Shown piece by piece: positions 13,171 through 28,300 of a stretch of 64,000 nt of DNA (the first letter of the stretch is position 1; every line of letters starts with the position of its first letter). Position numbers and translations under genes: made by a program. The DNA is taken from NCBI GenBank assembly GCA_964247055.1, contig OZ176059.1:3641730-3705729 (forward strand), written 5' to 3'. The notes under the pieces were generated by a model. The model did not search any database. It saw only the letters and a program-made list of their open reading frames with translations, and was not told the DNA's origin. The DNA comes from Paragordius varius. Lineage: Eukaryota; Nematomorpha.

Positions 13171-15370
13171 TTTAAGCTTAAATAAAAGACCAATGTTTTT
13201 ACCTGTAAGATTATTTTTAAATCCTTCACATAGACTCAACAAATCAAAAAAGAATCAGTTACGTGCATTATTTAAGGTTGATTGTTGAATCAAAATCATT
13301 ATAAATATGAATTCTATACAACAATTCAATAATGCTAAGAGCAAGTATAATTTTAAGACAAATACGTATTTAAGCCTAAATAAAAGACCAATGCTTTTAC
13401 CTATAAGATTGCATTTTAAAATCCCGCCCATAGACTTTAAAAATCAAAAAAGAATCAGTTACGTGCATTATTTAAAGTTAATTGTTGAATCATAAAATAC
13501 AATTCTATAATATAAGAAATCAATATTGTTAAGAGCAAGTATCATTTTAAGACAAATACGTATTTAAGCTCAAATAAAAGACCAATTTTACCTATAAGAT
13601 TAATTTTAAATCTTTCACATAGACTCTACAAATCAAAAAAGAATTGGTTACGTGCATTATTTAAGGTTGATTGTTGAATCAAAATCATTATGAATATGAA
13701 TTCTATACAACAATTCAATAATGTTAAGAGCAAGTATCATTTTAAGACAAATACGTATTTAAGCTCAAATAAAAGACCATTGTTTTTACCTATAAGATTA
13801 TTTTTAAAATCCCGCACATAGACTTTACAAATCAAAAAAGAATCAGTTACGTGCATTATTTAAAGTTAATTGTTGAATCATAAAATAGAATTCTATAATG
13901 CAAGAAATCAATAATGTTAAGCGCAAGTATCATTTTAAGACAAATACGTATTTGAGCTCAAATAAAAGACCAATTTTACTTATAAGATTAATTTTAAATC
14001 TTTCACATAGACTCTACAAATCAAAAATGAATTGGTTACGTGTAATATTTAAGGTTGATTGTTGAATCAAAATCATTATGAATATGAATTCTATACAACA
14101 ATTCAATAATGTTAAGAACAAGTATCATTTTAAGACAAATAAGTATTTAAGCTCAAATAAAAGACCAATTTTACCTATAAGATTAATTTTAAATCTTTCA
14201 CATAGACTCTACAAATCAAAAATGAATTGGTTACGTGCATTATTTAAGGTTGATTGTTGAATCAAAATCATTATGAATATGAATTCTATACAACAATTCA
14301 ATAATGTTAAGAGCAAGTATCATTTTAAGACAAATACGTATTTAAGATCAAATAAAAGACCAAATTTACCTACAAGATTAATTTTCAATCTTTCACATAG
14401 ACTCTACAAATCAAAAAAGAATTCGTTACGTGTATTATTTAAAGTTAATTGTTGAATCATAAAATAGAATTATATAATATAAAAAATCAATAATGTTAAG
14501 CGCAAGTATCATTTTAAGACAAATACGTATTTACAAATAGAAGATTAATATTTTTGCCTATAAGATTATTTTTAAATCCTTCACATAGACTCAACAAATC
14601 AAAAAAGAATTGGTTACGTGCATTATTTAAGGTTGATTCTTAAAATAGAATTCTATAATATAAGAAATGAATAATGTGAAGCGCAAGTATCATTTTAAAA
14701 TGACAAATACATATTTAAGATCAAATAAAAGACCAAATTTACCTACAAGATTAATTTTCAATCTTTCACATAGACTCTACAAATCAAAAAAGAATTCGTT
14801 ACGTGTATTATTTAAAGTTAATTGTTGAATCATAAAATAGAATTATATAATATAAAAAATCAATAATGTTAAGCGCAAGTATCATTTTAAGACAAATACG
14901 TATTTACAAATAAAAGATTAATATTTTGGCCTATAAGATTATTTTTAAATCCTTCACATAGACTCAACAAATCAAAAAAGAATTGGTTACGTGCATTATT
15001 TAAGGTTGATTCTTAAAATAGAATTCTATAATATAAGAAATGAATAATGTGAAGCGCAAGTATCATTTTAAAATGACAAATACATATTTAAGCTTAAATA
15101 AAAGACCAATGTTTTTACCTGTAAGATTATTTTTAAATCCTTCACATAGACTCAACAAATCAAAAAAGAATCAGTTACGTGCATTATTTAAGGTTGATTC
15201 TTAAAATAGAATTCTATAATATAAGAAATGAATAATGTGAAGCGCAAGTATCATTTTAAAATGACAAATACGTATTTAAGCTCAAAAAGAAGACCAATTT
15301 TACCTATAAGATTAATTTTAAATCTTTCACATAGACTCTACAAATCAAGTTGGTTACGTGCATTATTTTT

Positions 15371-15830
15371 TTAGTTGTAAAATTATATTCAAAATCCTGC
15401 ATATAGACTCAACAATCAAATAAGATTCATTAACCAAATTAAAACGTATTTATTCATTGTGTTAAACATTGCATTATTTGCGGTTGATTGTTGAATCCAA
15501 AAATACTTTTAAGATGGATTCTAAAATAAAAATAATAAATAATGCGACAAGCAAGTATCAATTTAGGATGAATACGTATTGAAGTTAAAATAAAAGACCA
15601 ATGTTTTAGTTGTAATATTATATTCAAAATCCTGCATATAGACTCAACAATCAAATAAGATTCATTAACCAAATTAAAACGTATTTATTCATTGTGTTAA
15701 ACATTGTATTATTTGCGGTCGATTGTTGAATCCAAAAATACTTTTAAGATGGATTCTAAAATAAAAATAATCAATAATGCGACAAGCAAGTATCAATTTA
15801 AGATGAATACGTGTTTAAGCTCAAAAAAAG
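15371..15830 (+). repeat. D block 1 (2 units)
   Basis: This is the first D block from the proximal side. It starts at TTAGTTGTAAAATTAT, directly after a truncated monomer ending GTGCATTATTTTTT. It ends at GTGTTTAAGCTCAAAAAAAG, where normal satellite resumes with the variant CTTTCAGATAGACT. Private features are a 6-bp deletion in its left flank (AAATCAAGTTGG near 15343) and GTAATATTATATTC near 15611. Confidence 0.88.
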
Positions 15831-17790
15831 ACCAATTTAACCTATGAGATTAATTTTAAATCTTTCAGATAGACTCTACAAATCGAAAAAGAATTGGTTA
15901 CGTGCATTATTTAAGGTTGATTGTTGAATTAAAATCATTATAACAATTCAATAATGTTAAGAGCAAGTATCATTTTAAGACAAATACGTATTTAAGCTCA
16001 AATAAAAGACCAATTTTACCTATAAGATTAATTTTAAATCTTTCACATAGACTCTACAAATCAAAAATGAATCAGTTACGTGCATTATTTAAAGTTAATT
16101 GTTGAATCATAAAATAGAATTATATAATATAAGAAATCAATAATGTTAAGCGCAAGTATCATTTTAAGAAAATACGTATTTAAGCCTAAATAAAAGACCA
16201 TTGTTTTTACCTATAAGATTATTTTTAAAATCCCGCACATAGACTTTACAAATCAAAAAAGAATCAGTTACGTGCATTATTCAAGGTTGATTGTTAAAAT
16301 AGAATTCTATAATATAAGAAATGAATAATGTGAAGCGCAAGTATCATTTTAAAATGACAAATACATATTTAAGCTTAAATAAAAGACCATTGTTTTTACC
16401 TGTAAGATTATTTTTAAATCCTTCACATAGACTCAACAAATCAAAAAAGAATCAGTTACGTGCATTATTCAAGGTTGATTGTTAAAATAGAATTCTATAA
16501 TATAAGAAATGAATAATGTGAAGCGCAAGTATCATTTTAAAATGACAAATACATATTTAAGCTTAAATAAAAGACCAATGTTTTTACCTGTAAGATTATT
16601 TTTAAATCCTTCACATAGACTCAACAAATCAAAAAAGAATCTGTTACGTGCATTATTTAAGGTTGATTCTTAAAATAGAATTCTATAATATAAGAAATGA
16701 ATAATGTGAAGCGCAAGTATCATTTTAAAATGACAAATACGTATTTAAGCTCAAATAAAAGACCAATTTTACCTATAAGATTAATTTTAAATCTTTCACA
16801 TAGACTCTACAAATCAAAAAAGAGTTGGTTACGTGCATTATTTAAGGTTGATTGTTGAATCAAAATCATTATGAATATGAATTCTATACAACAATTCAAT
16901 AATGTTAAGAGCAAGTATCATTTTAAGACAAATACGTATTTAAGCTCAAATAAAAGACCAATTTTACCTATAAGATTAATTTTAAATCTTTCACATAGAC
17001 TCTACAAATCAAAAAAGAGTTGGTTACGTGCATTATTTAAGGTTGATTTTTGAATCAAAATCATTATGAATATGAATTCTATACAACAATTCAATAATGT
17101 TAAGAGCAAGTATCATTTTAAGACAAATACGTATTTAAGCTCAAATAAAAGACCAATTTTACCTATAAGATTAATTTTAAATCTTTCACATAGCTACAAA
17201 TTAAAAATGAATTGGTTACGTGCATTATTTAAGGTTGATTGTTGAATCAAAATCATTATGAATATGAATTCTATACAACAATTCAATAATGTTAAGAGCA
17301 AGTATCATTTTAAGAAAATACGTATTTAAGCCTAAATAAAAGACCATTGTTTTTACCTTAAAATCCCGCACATAGACTTTACAAATCAAAAAAGAATCAG
17401 TTACGTGCATTATTCAAGGTTGATTGTTAAAATAGAATTCTATAATATAAGAAATGAATAATGTGAAGCGCAAGTATCATTTTAAAATGACAAATACGTA
17501 TTTAAGCTTAAATAAAAGACCAATGTTTTTACCTGTAAGATTATTTTTAAATCCTTCACATAGACTCAACAAATCAAAAAAGAATCAGTTACGTGCATTA
17601 TTCAAGGTTGATTCTTAAAATAGAATTCTATAATATAAGAAATGAATAATGTGAAGCGCAAGTATCATTTTAAAATGACAAATACGTATTTAAGCTCAAA
17701 AAGAAGACCAATTTTACCTATAAGATTAATTTTAAATCTTTCACATAGACTCTACAAATCAAAAAAGAGTTGGTTACGTGCATTATTTTT

Positions 17791-18484
17791 TTAGTTGTAA
17801 AATTATATTCAAAATCCTGCATATAGACTCAACAATCAAATAAGATTCATTAACCAAATTAAAACGTATTTATTCATTGTGTTAAACATTGCATTATTTG
17901 CGGTTGATTGTTGAATCCAAAAATTCTTTTAAGATGGATTCTAAAATAAAAATAATCAATAATGCGACAAGCAAGTATCAATTTAGGATGAATACGTATT
18001 GAAGTTAAAATAAAAGACCAATGTTTTAGTTGTAAAATTATATTCAAAATCCTGCATATAGACTCAACAATCAAATAAGATTCATTAACCAAATTAAAAC
18101 GTATTTATTCATTGTGTTAAACATTGCATTATTTGCGGTCGATTGTTGAATCCAAAAATACTTTTAAGATGGATTCTAAAATAAAAATAATAAATAATGC
18201 GACAAGCAAGTATCAATTTAGGATGAATACGTATTGAAGTTAAAATAAAAGACCAATGTTTTAGTTGTAAAATTATATTCAAAATCCTGCATATAGACTC
18301 AACAATCAAATAAGATTCATTAACCAAATTAAAACGTATTTATTCATTGTGTTAAACATTGCATTATTTGCGGTCGATTGTTGAATCCAAAAATACTTTT
18401 AAGATGGATTCTAAAATAAAAATAATCAATAATGCGACAAGCAAGTATCAATTTAAGATGAATACGTGTTTAAGCTCAAAAAAA
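17791..18484 (+). repeat. D block 2 (3 units)
   Basis: Three D units lie in tandem with starts near 17791, 18022 and 18257. The first unit carries the private variant AAAATTCTTTTAAG. Left and right junctions are the same as in block 1 apart from the intact left-flank A run. Confidence 0.88.
18109..18343 (+). repeat. Type D satellite monomer, 235 bp (reference copy)
   Basis: The motif GCATTATTTGCGGT recurs at 17891 and 18126, giving a 235-bp period. Type D shares the satellite core (GATTGTTGAATCC, AATAATGCGACAAGCAAGTATC, AATACGTATT, AAATAAAAGACCAATG) but is strongly diverged. It carries an extra segment of about 45 bp containing CATTAACCAAATTAAAACG and CATTGTGTTAAACATT. The minus-strand 72-codon ORFs found in D units are consequences of this repeated sequence. 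D is a distinct subfamily and not simply a mutated A or B unit, because all D copies share the same changes. Confidence 0.9.
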
Positions 18485-19140
18485 GACCAATTTAACCTAT
18501 GAGATTAATTTTAAATCTTTCAGATAGACTCTACAAATCGAAAAAGAATTGGTTACGTGCATTATTTAAGGTTGATTGTTGAATTAAAATCATTATAACA
18601 ATTCAATAATGTTAAGAGCAAGTATCATTTTAAGACAAATACGTATTTAAGCTCAAATAAAAGACCAATTTTACCTATAAGATTAATTTTAAATCTTTCA
18701 CATAGACTCTACAAATCAAAAATGAATCAGTTACGTGCATTATTTAAAGTTAATTGTTGAATCATAAAATAGAATTATATAATATAAGAAATCAATAATG
18801 TTAAGCGCAAGTATCATTTTAAGAAAATACGTATTTAAGCCTAAATAAAAGACCATTGTTTTTACCTATAAGATTATTTTTAAAATCCCGCCCATAGACT
18901 TTAAAAATCAAAAAAGAATCAGTTACGTGCATTATTCAAGGTTGATTCTTAAAATAGAATTCTATAATATAAGAATAATGTGAAGCGCAAGTATCATTTT
19001 AAAATGACAAATACGTATTTAAGCTTAAATAAAAGACCAATGTTTATACCTGTAAGATTAATTTTAAATCTTTCACATAGACTCTACAAATCAAAAAAGA
19101 GTTGGTTACGTGCATTATTTAAAGTTAATTGTTGAATCAT

Positions 19141-21270
19141 AAAATACAATTCTATAATATAAGAAATCAATATTGTTAAGAGCAAGTATCATTTTAAGAC
19201 AAATACGTATTTAAGCTCAAATAAAAGACCAATTTTACCTATAAGATTAATTTTAAATCTTTCACATAGACTCTACAAATCAAAAAAGAATTGGTTACGT
19301 GCATTATTTAAGGTTGATTGTTGAATCAAAATCATTATGAATATGAATTCTATACAACAATTCAATAATGTTAAGAGCAAGTATCATTTTAAGACAAATA
19401 CGTATTTAAGCTCAAATAAAAGACCATTGTTTTTACCTATAAGATTATTTTTAAAATCCCGCACATAGACTTTACAAATCAAAAAAGAATCAGTTACGTG
19501 CATTATTTAAAGTTAATTGTTGAATCATAAAATAGAATTCTATAATGCAAGAAATCAATAATGTTAAGCGCAAGTATCATTTTAAGACAAATACGTATTT
19601 GAGCTCAAATAAAAGACCAATTTTACTTATAAGATTAATTTTAAATCTTTCACATAGACTCTACAAATCAAAAATGAATTGGTTACGTGCATTATTTAAG
19701 GTTGATTGTTGAATCAAATTCATTATGAATATGAATTCTATACAACAATTCAATAATGCTAAGAGCAAGTATAATTTTAAGACAAATACGTATTTAAGCC
19801 TAAATAAAAGACCAATGCTTTTACCTATAAGATTGCATTTTAAAATCCCGCCCATAGACTTTAAAAATCAAAAAAGAATCAGTTACGTGCATTATTTAAA
19901 GTTAATTGTTGAATCATAAAATACAATTCTATAATATAAGAAATCAATATTGTTAAGAGCAAGTATCATTTTAAGACAAATACGTATTTAAGCTCAAATA
20001 AAAGACCAATTTTACCTATAAGATTAATTTTAAATCTTTCACATAGACTCTACAAATCAAAAAAGAATTGGTTACGTGCATTATTTAAGGTTGATTGTTG
20101 AATCAAAATCATTATGAATATGAATTCTATACAACAATTCAATAATGTTAAGAGCAAGTATCATTTTAAGACAAATACGTATTTAAGCTCAAATAAAAGA
20201 CCATTGTTTTTACCTATAAGATTATTTTTAAAATCCCGCACATAGACTTTACAAATCAAAAAAGAATCAGTTACGTGCATTATTTAAAGTTAATTGTTGA
20301 ATCATAAAATAGAATTCTATAATGCAAGAAATCAATAATGTTAAGCGCAAGTATCATTTTAAGACAAATACGTATTTGAGCTCAAATAAAAGACCAATTT
20401 TACTTATAAGATTAATTTTAAATCTTTCACATAGACTCTACAAATCAAAAATGAATTGGTTACGTGCATTATTTAAGGTTGATTGTTGAATCAAATTCAT
20501 TATGAATATGAATTCTATACAACAATTCAATAATGCTAAGAGCAAGTATAATTTTAAGACAAATACGTATTTAAGCCTAAATAAAAGACCAATGCTTTTA
20601 CCTATAAGATTGCATTTTAAAATCCCGCCCATAGACTTTAAAAATCAAAAAAGAATCAGTTACGTGCATTATTTAAAGTTAATTGTTGAATCATAAAATA
20701 CAATTCTATAATATAAGAAATCAATATTGTTAAGAGCAAGTATCATTTTAAGACAAATACGTATTTAAGCTCAAATAAAAGACCAATTTTACCTATAAGA
20801 TTAATTTTAAATCTTTCACATAGACTCTACAAATCAAAAAAGAATTGGTTACGTGCATTATTTAAGGTTGATTGTTGAATCAAAATCATTATGAATATGA
20901 ATTCTATACAACAATTCAATAATGTTAAGAGCAAGTATCATTTTAAGACAAATACGTATTTAAGCTCAAATAAAAGACCATTGTTTTTACCTATAAGATT
21001 ATTTTTAAAATCCCGCACATAGACTTTACAAATCAAAAAAGAATCAGTTACGTGCATTATTTAAAGTTAATTGTTGAATCATAAAATAGAATTCTATAAT
21101 GCAAGAAATCAATAATGTTAAGCGCAAGTATCATTTTAAGACAAATACGTATTTGAGCTCAAATAAAAGACCAATTTTACTTATAAGATTAATTTTAAAT
21201 CTTTCACATAGACTCTACAAATCAAAAATGAATTGGTTACGTGCATTATTTAAGGTTGATTGTTGAATCA
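19141..21270 (+). repeat. Tandem 777-bp higher-order repeat, about 2.7 copies
   Basis: AAAATACAATTC occurs at 19141, 19918 and 20695. GAATTCTATAATGC occurs at 19535, 20312 and 21089. Both give exactly 777 bp. Each copy comprises four monomers, including one with CTATAATGCAAG and one with AATGCTAAGAGCAAGTATAA. The first two copies share AATCAAATTCATTATG. The third departs at its last monomer, where AATCAAAATC and AATGTTAAGAGC return. An equivalent single unit is seen near 13.5-14.3 kb. Confidence 0.88.
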
Positions 21271-23497
21271 AAATCATTATGAATATGAATTCTATACAAC
21301 AATTCAATAATGTTAAGAGCAAGTATCATTTTAAGACAAATACGTATTTAAGCTCAAATAAAAGACCAATTTTACCTATAAGATTAATTTTAAATCTTTC
21401 ACATAGACTCTACAAATCAAAAATGAATTGGTTACGTGCATTATTTAAGGTTGATTGTTGAATCAAAATCATTATGAATATGAATTCTATACAACAATTC
21501 AATAATGTTAAGAGCAAGTATCATTTTAAGACAAATACGTATTTAAGCTCAAATAAAAGACCAATTTAACCTATGAGATTAATTTTAAATCTTTCACATA
21601 GACTCTACAAATCAAAAATGAATCAGTTACGTGCATTATTTAAAGTTAATTGTTGAATCATAAAATAGAATTATATAATATAAGAAATCAATAATGTTAA
21701 GCGCAAGTATCATTTTAAGACAAATACGTATTTAAGCTCAAATAAAAGACCAATTTTACCTATTTTAAATCTTTCACATAGACTCTACAAATCAAAAAAG
21801 AATTGGTTACGTGCATTATTTAAGGTTGATTGTTGAACAAAATCATTATGAATATGAATTCTATACAACAATTCAATAATGTTAAGAGCAAGTATCATTT
21901 TAAGAAAATACGTATTTAAGCCTAAATAAAAGACCATTGTTTTTACCTATAAGATTATTTTTAAAATCCCGCACATAGACTTTACAAATCAAAAAAGAAT
22001 CAGTTACGTGCATTATTCAAGGTTGATTGTTAAAATAGAATTCTATAATATAAGAAATGAATAATGTGAAGCGCAAGTATCATTTTAAAATGACAAATAC
22101 ATATTTAAGATCAAATAAAAGACCAAATTTACCTACAAGATTAATTTTCAATCTTTCACATAGACTCTACAAATCAAAAAAGAATTCGTTACGTGTATTA
22201 TTTAAAGTTAATTGTTGAATCATAAAATAGAATTATATAATATAAAAAATCAATAATGTTAAGCGCAAGTATCATTTTAAGACAAATACGTATTTACAAA
22301 TAGAAGATTAATATTTTTGCCTATAAGATTATTTTTAAATCCTTCACATAGACTCAACAAATCAAAAAAGAATTGGTTACGTGCATTATTTAAGGTTGAT
22401 TCTTAAAATAGAATTCTATAATATAAGAAATGAATAATGTGAAGCGCAAGTATCATTTTAAAATGACAAATACATATTTAAGCTTAAATAAAAGACCAAT
22501 GTTTTTACCTGTAAGATTATTTTTAAATCCTTCACATAGACTCAACAAATCAAAAAAGAATCTGTTACGTGCATTATTTAAGGTTGATTCTTAAAATAGA
22601 ATTCTATAATATAAGAAATGAATAATGTGAAGCGCAAGTATCATTTTAAAATGACAAATACGTATTTAAGCTCAAAAAGAAGACCAATTTTACCTATAAG
22701 ATTAATTTTAAATCTTTCATATAGCTACAAATTAAAAATGAATTGGTTACGTGCATTATTTAAGGTTGATTGTTGAATCAAAATCATTATGAATATGAAT
22801 TCTATACAACAATTCAATAATGTTAAGAGCAAGTATCATTTTAAGAAAATACGTATTTAAGCCTAAATAAAAGACCATTGTTTTTACCTTAAAATCCCGC
22901 ACATAGACTTTACAAATCAAAAAAGAATCAGTTACGTGCATTATTCAAGGTTGATTGTTAAAATAGAATTCTATAATATAAGAAATGAATAATGTGAAGC
23001 GCAAGTATCATTTTAAAATGACAAATACGTATTTAAGCTTAAATAAAAGACCATTGTTTTTACCTTAAAATCCCGCACATAGACTTTACAAATCAAAAAA
23101 GAATCAGTTACGTGCATTATTCAAGGTTGATTGTTAAAATAGAATTCTATAATATAAGAAATGAATAATGTGAAGCGCAAGTATCATTTTAAAATGACAA
23201 ATACATATTTAAGCTTAAATAAAAGACCAATGTTTTTACCTGTAAGATTATTTTTAAATCCTTCACATAGACTCAACAAATCAAAGAAGAATCAGATACG
23301 TGCATTATTTAAGGTTGATTCTTAAAATAGAATTCTATAATATAAGAAATGAATAATGTGAAGCGCAAGTATCATTTTAAAATGACAAATACGTATTTAA
23401 GCTCAAAAAGAAGACCAATTTTACCTATAAGATTAATTTTAAATCTTTCACATAGACTCTACAAATCAAAAAAGAGTTGGTTACGTGCATTATTTTT

Positions 23498-23956
23498 TTA
23501 GTTGTAAAATTATATTCAAAATCCTGCATATAGACTCAACAATCAAATAAGATTCATTAACCAAATTAAAACGTATTTATTCATTGTGTTAAACATTGCA
23601 TTATTTGCGGTTGATTGTTGAATCCAAAAATACTTTTAAGATGGATTCTAAAATAAAAATAATAAATAATGCGACAAGCAAGTATCAATTTAGGATGAAT
23701 ACGTATTGAAGTTAAAATAAAAGACCAATGTTTTAGTTGTAAAATTATATTCAAAATCCTGCATATAGACTCAACAATCAAATAAGATTCATTAACCAAA
23801 TTAAAACGTATTTATTCATTGTGTTAAACATTGCATTATTTGCGGTCGATTGTTGAATCCAAAAATACTTTTAAGATGGATTCTAAAATAAAAATAATCA
23901 ATAATGCGACAAGCAAGTATCAATTTAAGATGAATACGTGTTTAAGCTCAAAAAAA
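23498..23956 (+). repeat. D block 3 (2 units)
   Basis: Two D units with the standard junctions. The preceding B unit carries private changes (CAAAGAAGAATCAGATACG near 23283). The monomer after the block carries ACGTAATTAAGC near 24113. Confidence 0.86.
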
Positions 23957-25359
23957 GACCAATTTAACCTATGAGATTAATTTTAAATCTTTCAGATAGA
24001 CTCTACAAATCGAAAAAGAATTGGTTACGTGCATTATTTAAGGTTGATTGTTGAATTAAAATCATTATAACAATTCAATAATGTTAAGAGCAAGTATCAT
24101 TTTAAGACAAATACGTAATTAAGCTCAAATAAAAGACCAATTTTACCTATAAGATTAATTTTAAATCTTTCACATAGACTCTACAAATCAAAAATGAATC
24201 AGTTACGTGCATTATTTAAAGTTAATTGTTGAATCATAAAATAGAATTATATAATATAAGAAATCAATAATGTTAAGCGCAAGTATCATTTTAAGAAAAT
24301 ACGTATTTAAGCCTAAATAAAAGACCATTGTTTTTACCTATAAGATTATTTTTAAAATCCCGCACATAGACTTTACAAATCAAAAAAGAATCAGTTACGT
24401 GCATTATTCAAGGTTGATTGTTAAAATAGAATTCTATAATATAAGAAATGAATAATGTGAAGCGCAAGTATCATTTTAAAATGACAAATACATATTTAAG
24501 ATCAAATAAAAGACCAAATTTACCTACAAGATTAATTTTCAATCTTTCACATAGACTCTACAAATCAAAAAAGAATTCGTTACGTGTATTATTTAAAGTT
24601 AATTGTTGAATCATAAAATAGAATTATATAATATAAAAAATTAATAATGTTAAGCGCAAGTATCATTTTAAGACAAATACGTATTTACAAATAGAAGATT
24701 AATATTTTTGCCTATAAGATTATTTTTAAATCCTTCACATAGACTCAACAAATCAAAAAAGAATTGGTTACGTGCATTATTTAAGGTTGATTCTTAAAAT
24801 AGAATTCTATAATATAAGAAATGAATAATGTGAAGCGCAAGTATCATTTTAAAATGACAAATACATATTTAAGCTTAAATAAAAGACCAATGTTTTATTT
24901 TTAAATCCTTCACATAGACTCAACAAATCAAAAAAGAATCTGTTAAGTGCATTATTTAAGGTTGATTCTTAAAATAGAATTCTATAATATAAGAAATGAA
25001 TAATGTGAAGCGCAAGTATCATTTTAAAATGAAAAATACGTATTTAAGCTCAAATAAAAGACCAATTTTACCTATAAGATTAATTTTAAATCTTTCACAT
25101 AGACTCTACAAATCAAAAAAGAGTTGGTTACGTGCATTATTTAAGGTTGATTGTTGAATCAAAATCATTATGAATATGAATTCTATACAACAATTCAATA
25201 ATGTTAAGAGCAAGTATCATTTTAAGACAAATACGTATTTAAGCTCAAATAAAAGACCAATTTTACCTATAAGATTAATTTTAAATCTTTCACATAGACT
25301 CTACAAATCAAAAAAGAGTTGGTTACGTGCATTATTTAAGGTTGATTTTTGAATCAAAA

Positions 25360-28300
25360 TCATTATGAATATGAATTCTATACAACAATTCAATAATGTT
25401 AAGAGCAAGTATCATTTTAAGACAAATACGTATTTAAGCTCAAATAAAAGACCAATTTTACCTATAAGATTAATTTTAAATCTTTCACATAGCTACAAAT
25501 TAAAAATGAATTGGTTACGTGCATTATTTAAGGTTGATTGTTGAATCAAAATCATTATGAATATGAATTCTATACAACAATTCAATAATGTTAAGAGCAA
25601 GTATCATTTTAAGAAAATACGTATTTAAGCCTAAATAAAAGACCATTGTTTTTACCTTAAAATCCCGCACATAGACTTTACAAATCAAAAAAGAATCAGT
25701 TACGTGCATTATTCAAGGTTGATTGTTAAAATAGAATTCTATAATATAAGAAATGAATAATGTGAAGCGCAAGTATCATTTTAAAATGACAAATACATAT
25801 TTAAGCTTAAATAAAAGACCAATGTTTTTACCTGTAACATTATTTTTAAATCCTTCACATAGACTCAACAAATCAAAAAAGAATCAGTTACGTGCATTAT
25901 TCAAGGTTGATTGTTAAAATAGAATTCTATAATATAAGAAATGAATAATGTGAAGCGCAAGTATCATTTTAAAATGACAAATACATATTTAAGCTTAAAT
26001 AAAAGACCAATGTTTTTACCTGTAACATTATTTTTAAATCCTTCACATAGACTCAACAAATCAAAAAAGAATCAGTTACGTGCATTATTTAAGGTTGATT
26101 CTTAAAATAGAATTCTATAATATAAGAAATGAATAATGTGAAGCGCAAGTATCATTTTAAAATGACAAATACGTATTTAAGCTCAAAAAGAAGACCAATT
26201 TTACCTATAAGATTAATTTTAAATCTTTCACATAGACTCTACAAATCAAAAAAGAGTTGGTTACGTGCATTATTTTTTTAGTTGTAAAATTATATTCAAA
26301 ATCCTGCATATAGACTCAACAATCAAATAAGATTCATTAACCAAATTAAAACGTATTTATTCATTGTGTTAAACATTGCATTATTTGCGGTTGATTGTTG
26401 AATCCAAAAATACTTTTAAGATGGATTCTAAAATAAAAATAATAAATAATGCGACAAGCAAGTATCAATTTAGGATGAATACGTATTGAAGTTAAAATAA
26501 AAGACCAATGTTTTAGTTGTAAAATTATATTCAAAATCCTGCATATAGACTCAACAATCAAATAAGATTCATTAACCAAATTAAAACGTATTTATTCATT
26601 GTGTTAAACATTGCATTATTTGCGGTCGATTGTTGAATCCAAAAATACTTTTAAGATGGATTCTAAAATAAAAATAATCAATAATGCGACAAGCAAGTAT
26701 CAATTTAAGATGAATACGTGTTTAAGCTCAAAAAAAGACCAATTTAACCTATGAGATTAATTTTAAATCTTTCAGATAGACTCTACAAATCGAAAAAGAA
26801 TTGGTTACGTGCATTATTTAAGGTTGATTGTTGAATTAAAATCATTATAACAATTCAATAATGTTAAGAGCAAGTATCATTTTAAGACAAATACGTTAAG
26901 CTCAAATAAAAGACCAATTTTACCTATAAGATTAATTTTAAATCTTTCACATAGACTCTACAAATCAAAAATGAATTGGTTACGTGCATTATTTAAGGTT
27001 GATTGTTGAATCAAAATCATTATGAATATGAATTCTATACAACAATTCAATAATGTTAAGAGCAAGTATCATTTTAAGACAAATACGTATTCAAGCTCAA
27101 ATAAAAGACCAATTTAACCTATGAGATTAATTTTAAATCTTTCACATAGACTCTACAAATCAAAAATGAATCAGTTACGTGCATTATTTAAAGTTAATTG
27201 TTGAATCATAAAATAGAATTATATAATATAAGAAATCAATAATGTTAAGCGCAAGTATCGTTTTAAGACAAATACGTATTTAAGCTCAAATAAAAGACCA
27301 ATTTTACCTATTTTAAATCTTTCACATAGACTCTACAAATCAAAAAAGAATTGGTTACGTGCATTATTTAAGGTTGATTGTTGAACAAAATCATTATGAA
27401 TATGAATTCTATACAACAATTCAATAATGTTAAGAGCAAGTATCATTTTAAGACAAATACGTATTCAAGCTCAAATAAAAGACCAATTTTACCTATAAGA
27501 TTAATTTTAAATCTTTCACATAGACTCTACAAATCAAAAAAGAGTTGGTTACGTGCATTATTTAAGGTTGATTGTTGAATCAAAATCATTATGAATATGA
27601 ATTCTATACAACAATTCAATAATGTTAAGAGCAAGTATCATTTTAAGAAAATACGTATTTAAGCCTAAATATAAGACCATTGTTTTTACCTATAAGATTA
27701 TTTTTAAAATCCCGCACATAGACTTTACAAATCAAAAAAGAATCAGTTACGTGCATTATTCAAGGTTGATTGTTAAAATAGAATTCTATAATATAAGAAA
27801 TGAATAATGTGAAGCGCAAGTATCATTTTAAAATGACAAATACATATTTAAGATCAAATAAAAGACCAAATTTACCTACAAGATTAATTTTCAATCTTTC
27901 ACATAGACTCTACAAATCAAAAAAGAATTCGTTACGTGTATTATTTAAAGTTAATTGTTGAATCATAAAATAGAATTATATAATATAAAAAATTAATAAT
28001 GTTAAGCGCAAGTATCATTTTAAGACAAATACGTATTTACAAATAAAAGATTAATATTTTTGCCTATAAGATTATTTTTAAATCCTTCACATAGACTCAA
28101 CAAATCAAAAAAGAATTGGTTACGTGCATTATTTAAGGTTGATTCTTAAAATAGAATTCTATAATATAAGAAATGAATAATGTGAAGCGCAAGTATCATT
28201 TTAAAATGACAAATACATATTTAAGCTTAAATAAAAGACCAATGTTTTTACCTGTAAGATTATTTTTAAATCCTTCACATAGACTCAACAAATCAAAAAA

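Larger units (their letters stand above)
1..15370 (+). repeat. Proximal satellite domain, A/B/C monomers only
   Basis: This part of the array contains A, B and C monomers but no D block. It also lacks the 13-bp deletion variants (ACCTTAAAATCCCGC and CAATGTTTTATTTTTAAATCC) that become common further out. It therefore looks like a separate homogenisation domain from the rest. Within it, units are arranged in larger repeated groups described separately. No gene is visible. Confidence 0.8.

Noticed and set aside
17225-17410. 61-codon minus-strand ORFs beginning MHVTDSF, 11 copies
   Set aside because: They are produced by the 13-bp deletion variant ACCTTAAAATCCCGC linking two monomer frames. They mark a satellite lineage and not a gene.
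17874-18092. 72-codon minus-strand ORFs beginning MVNESYL
   Set aside because: They occur once per D unit that is followed by another D unit, so they follow from the 235-bp repeat. No recognised domain or independent evidence of expression.
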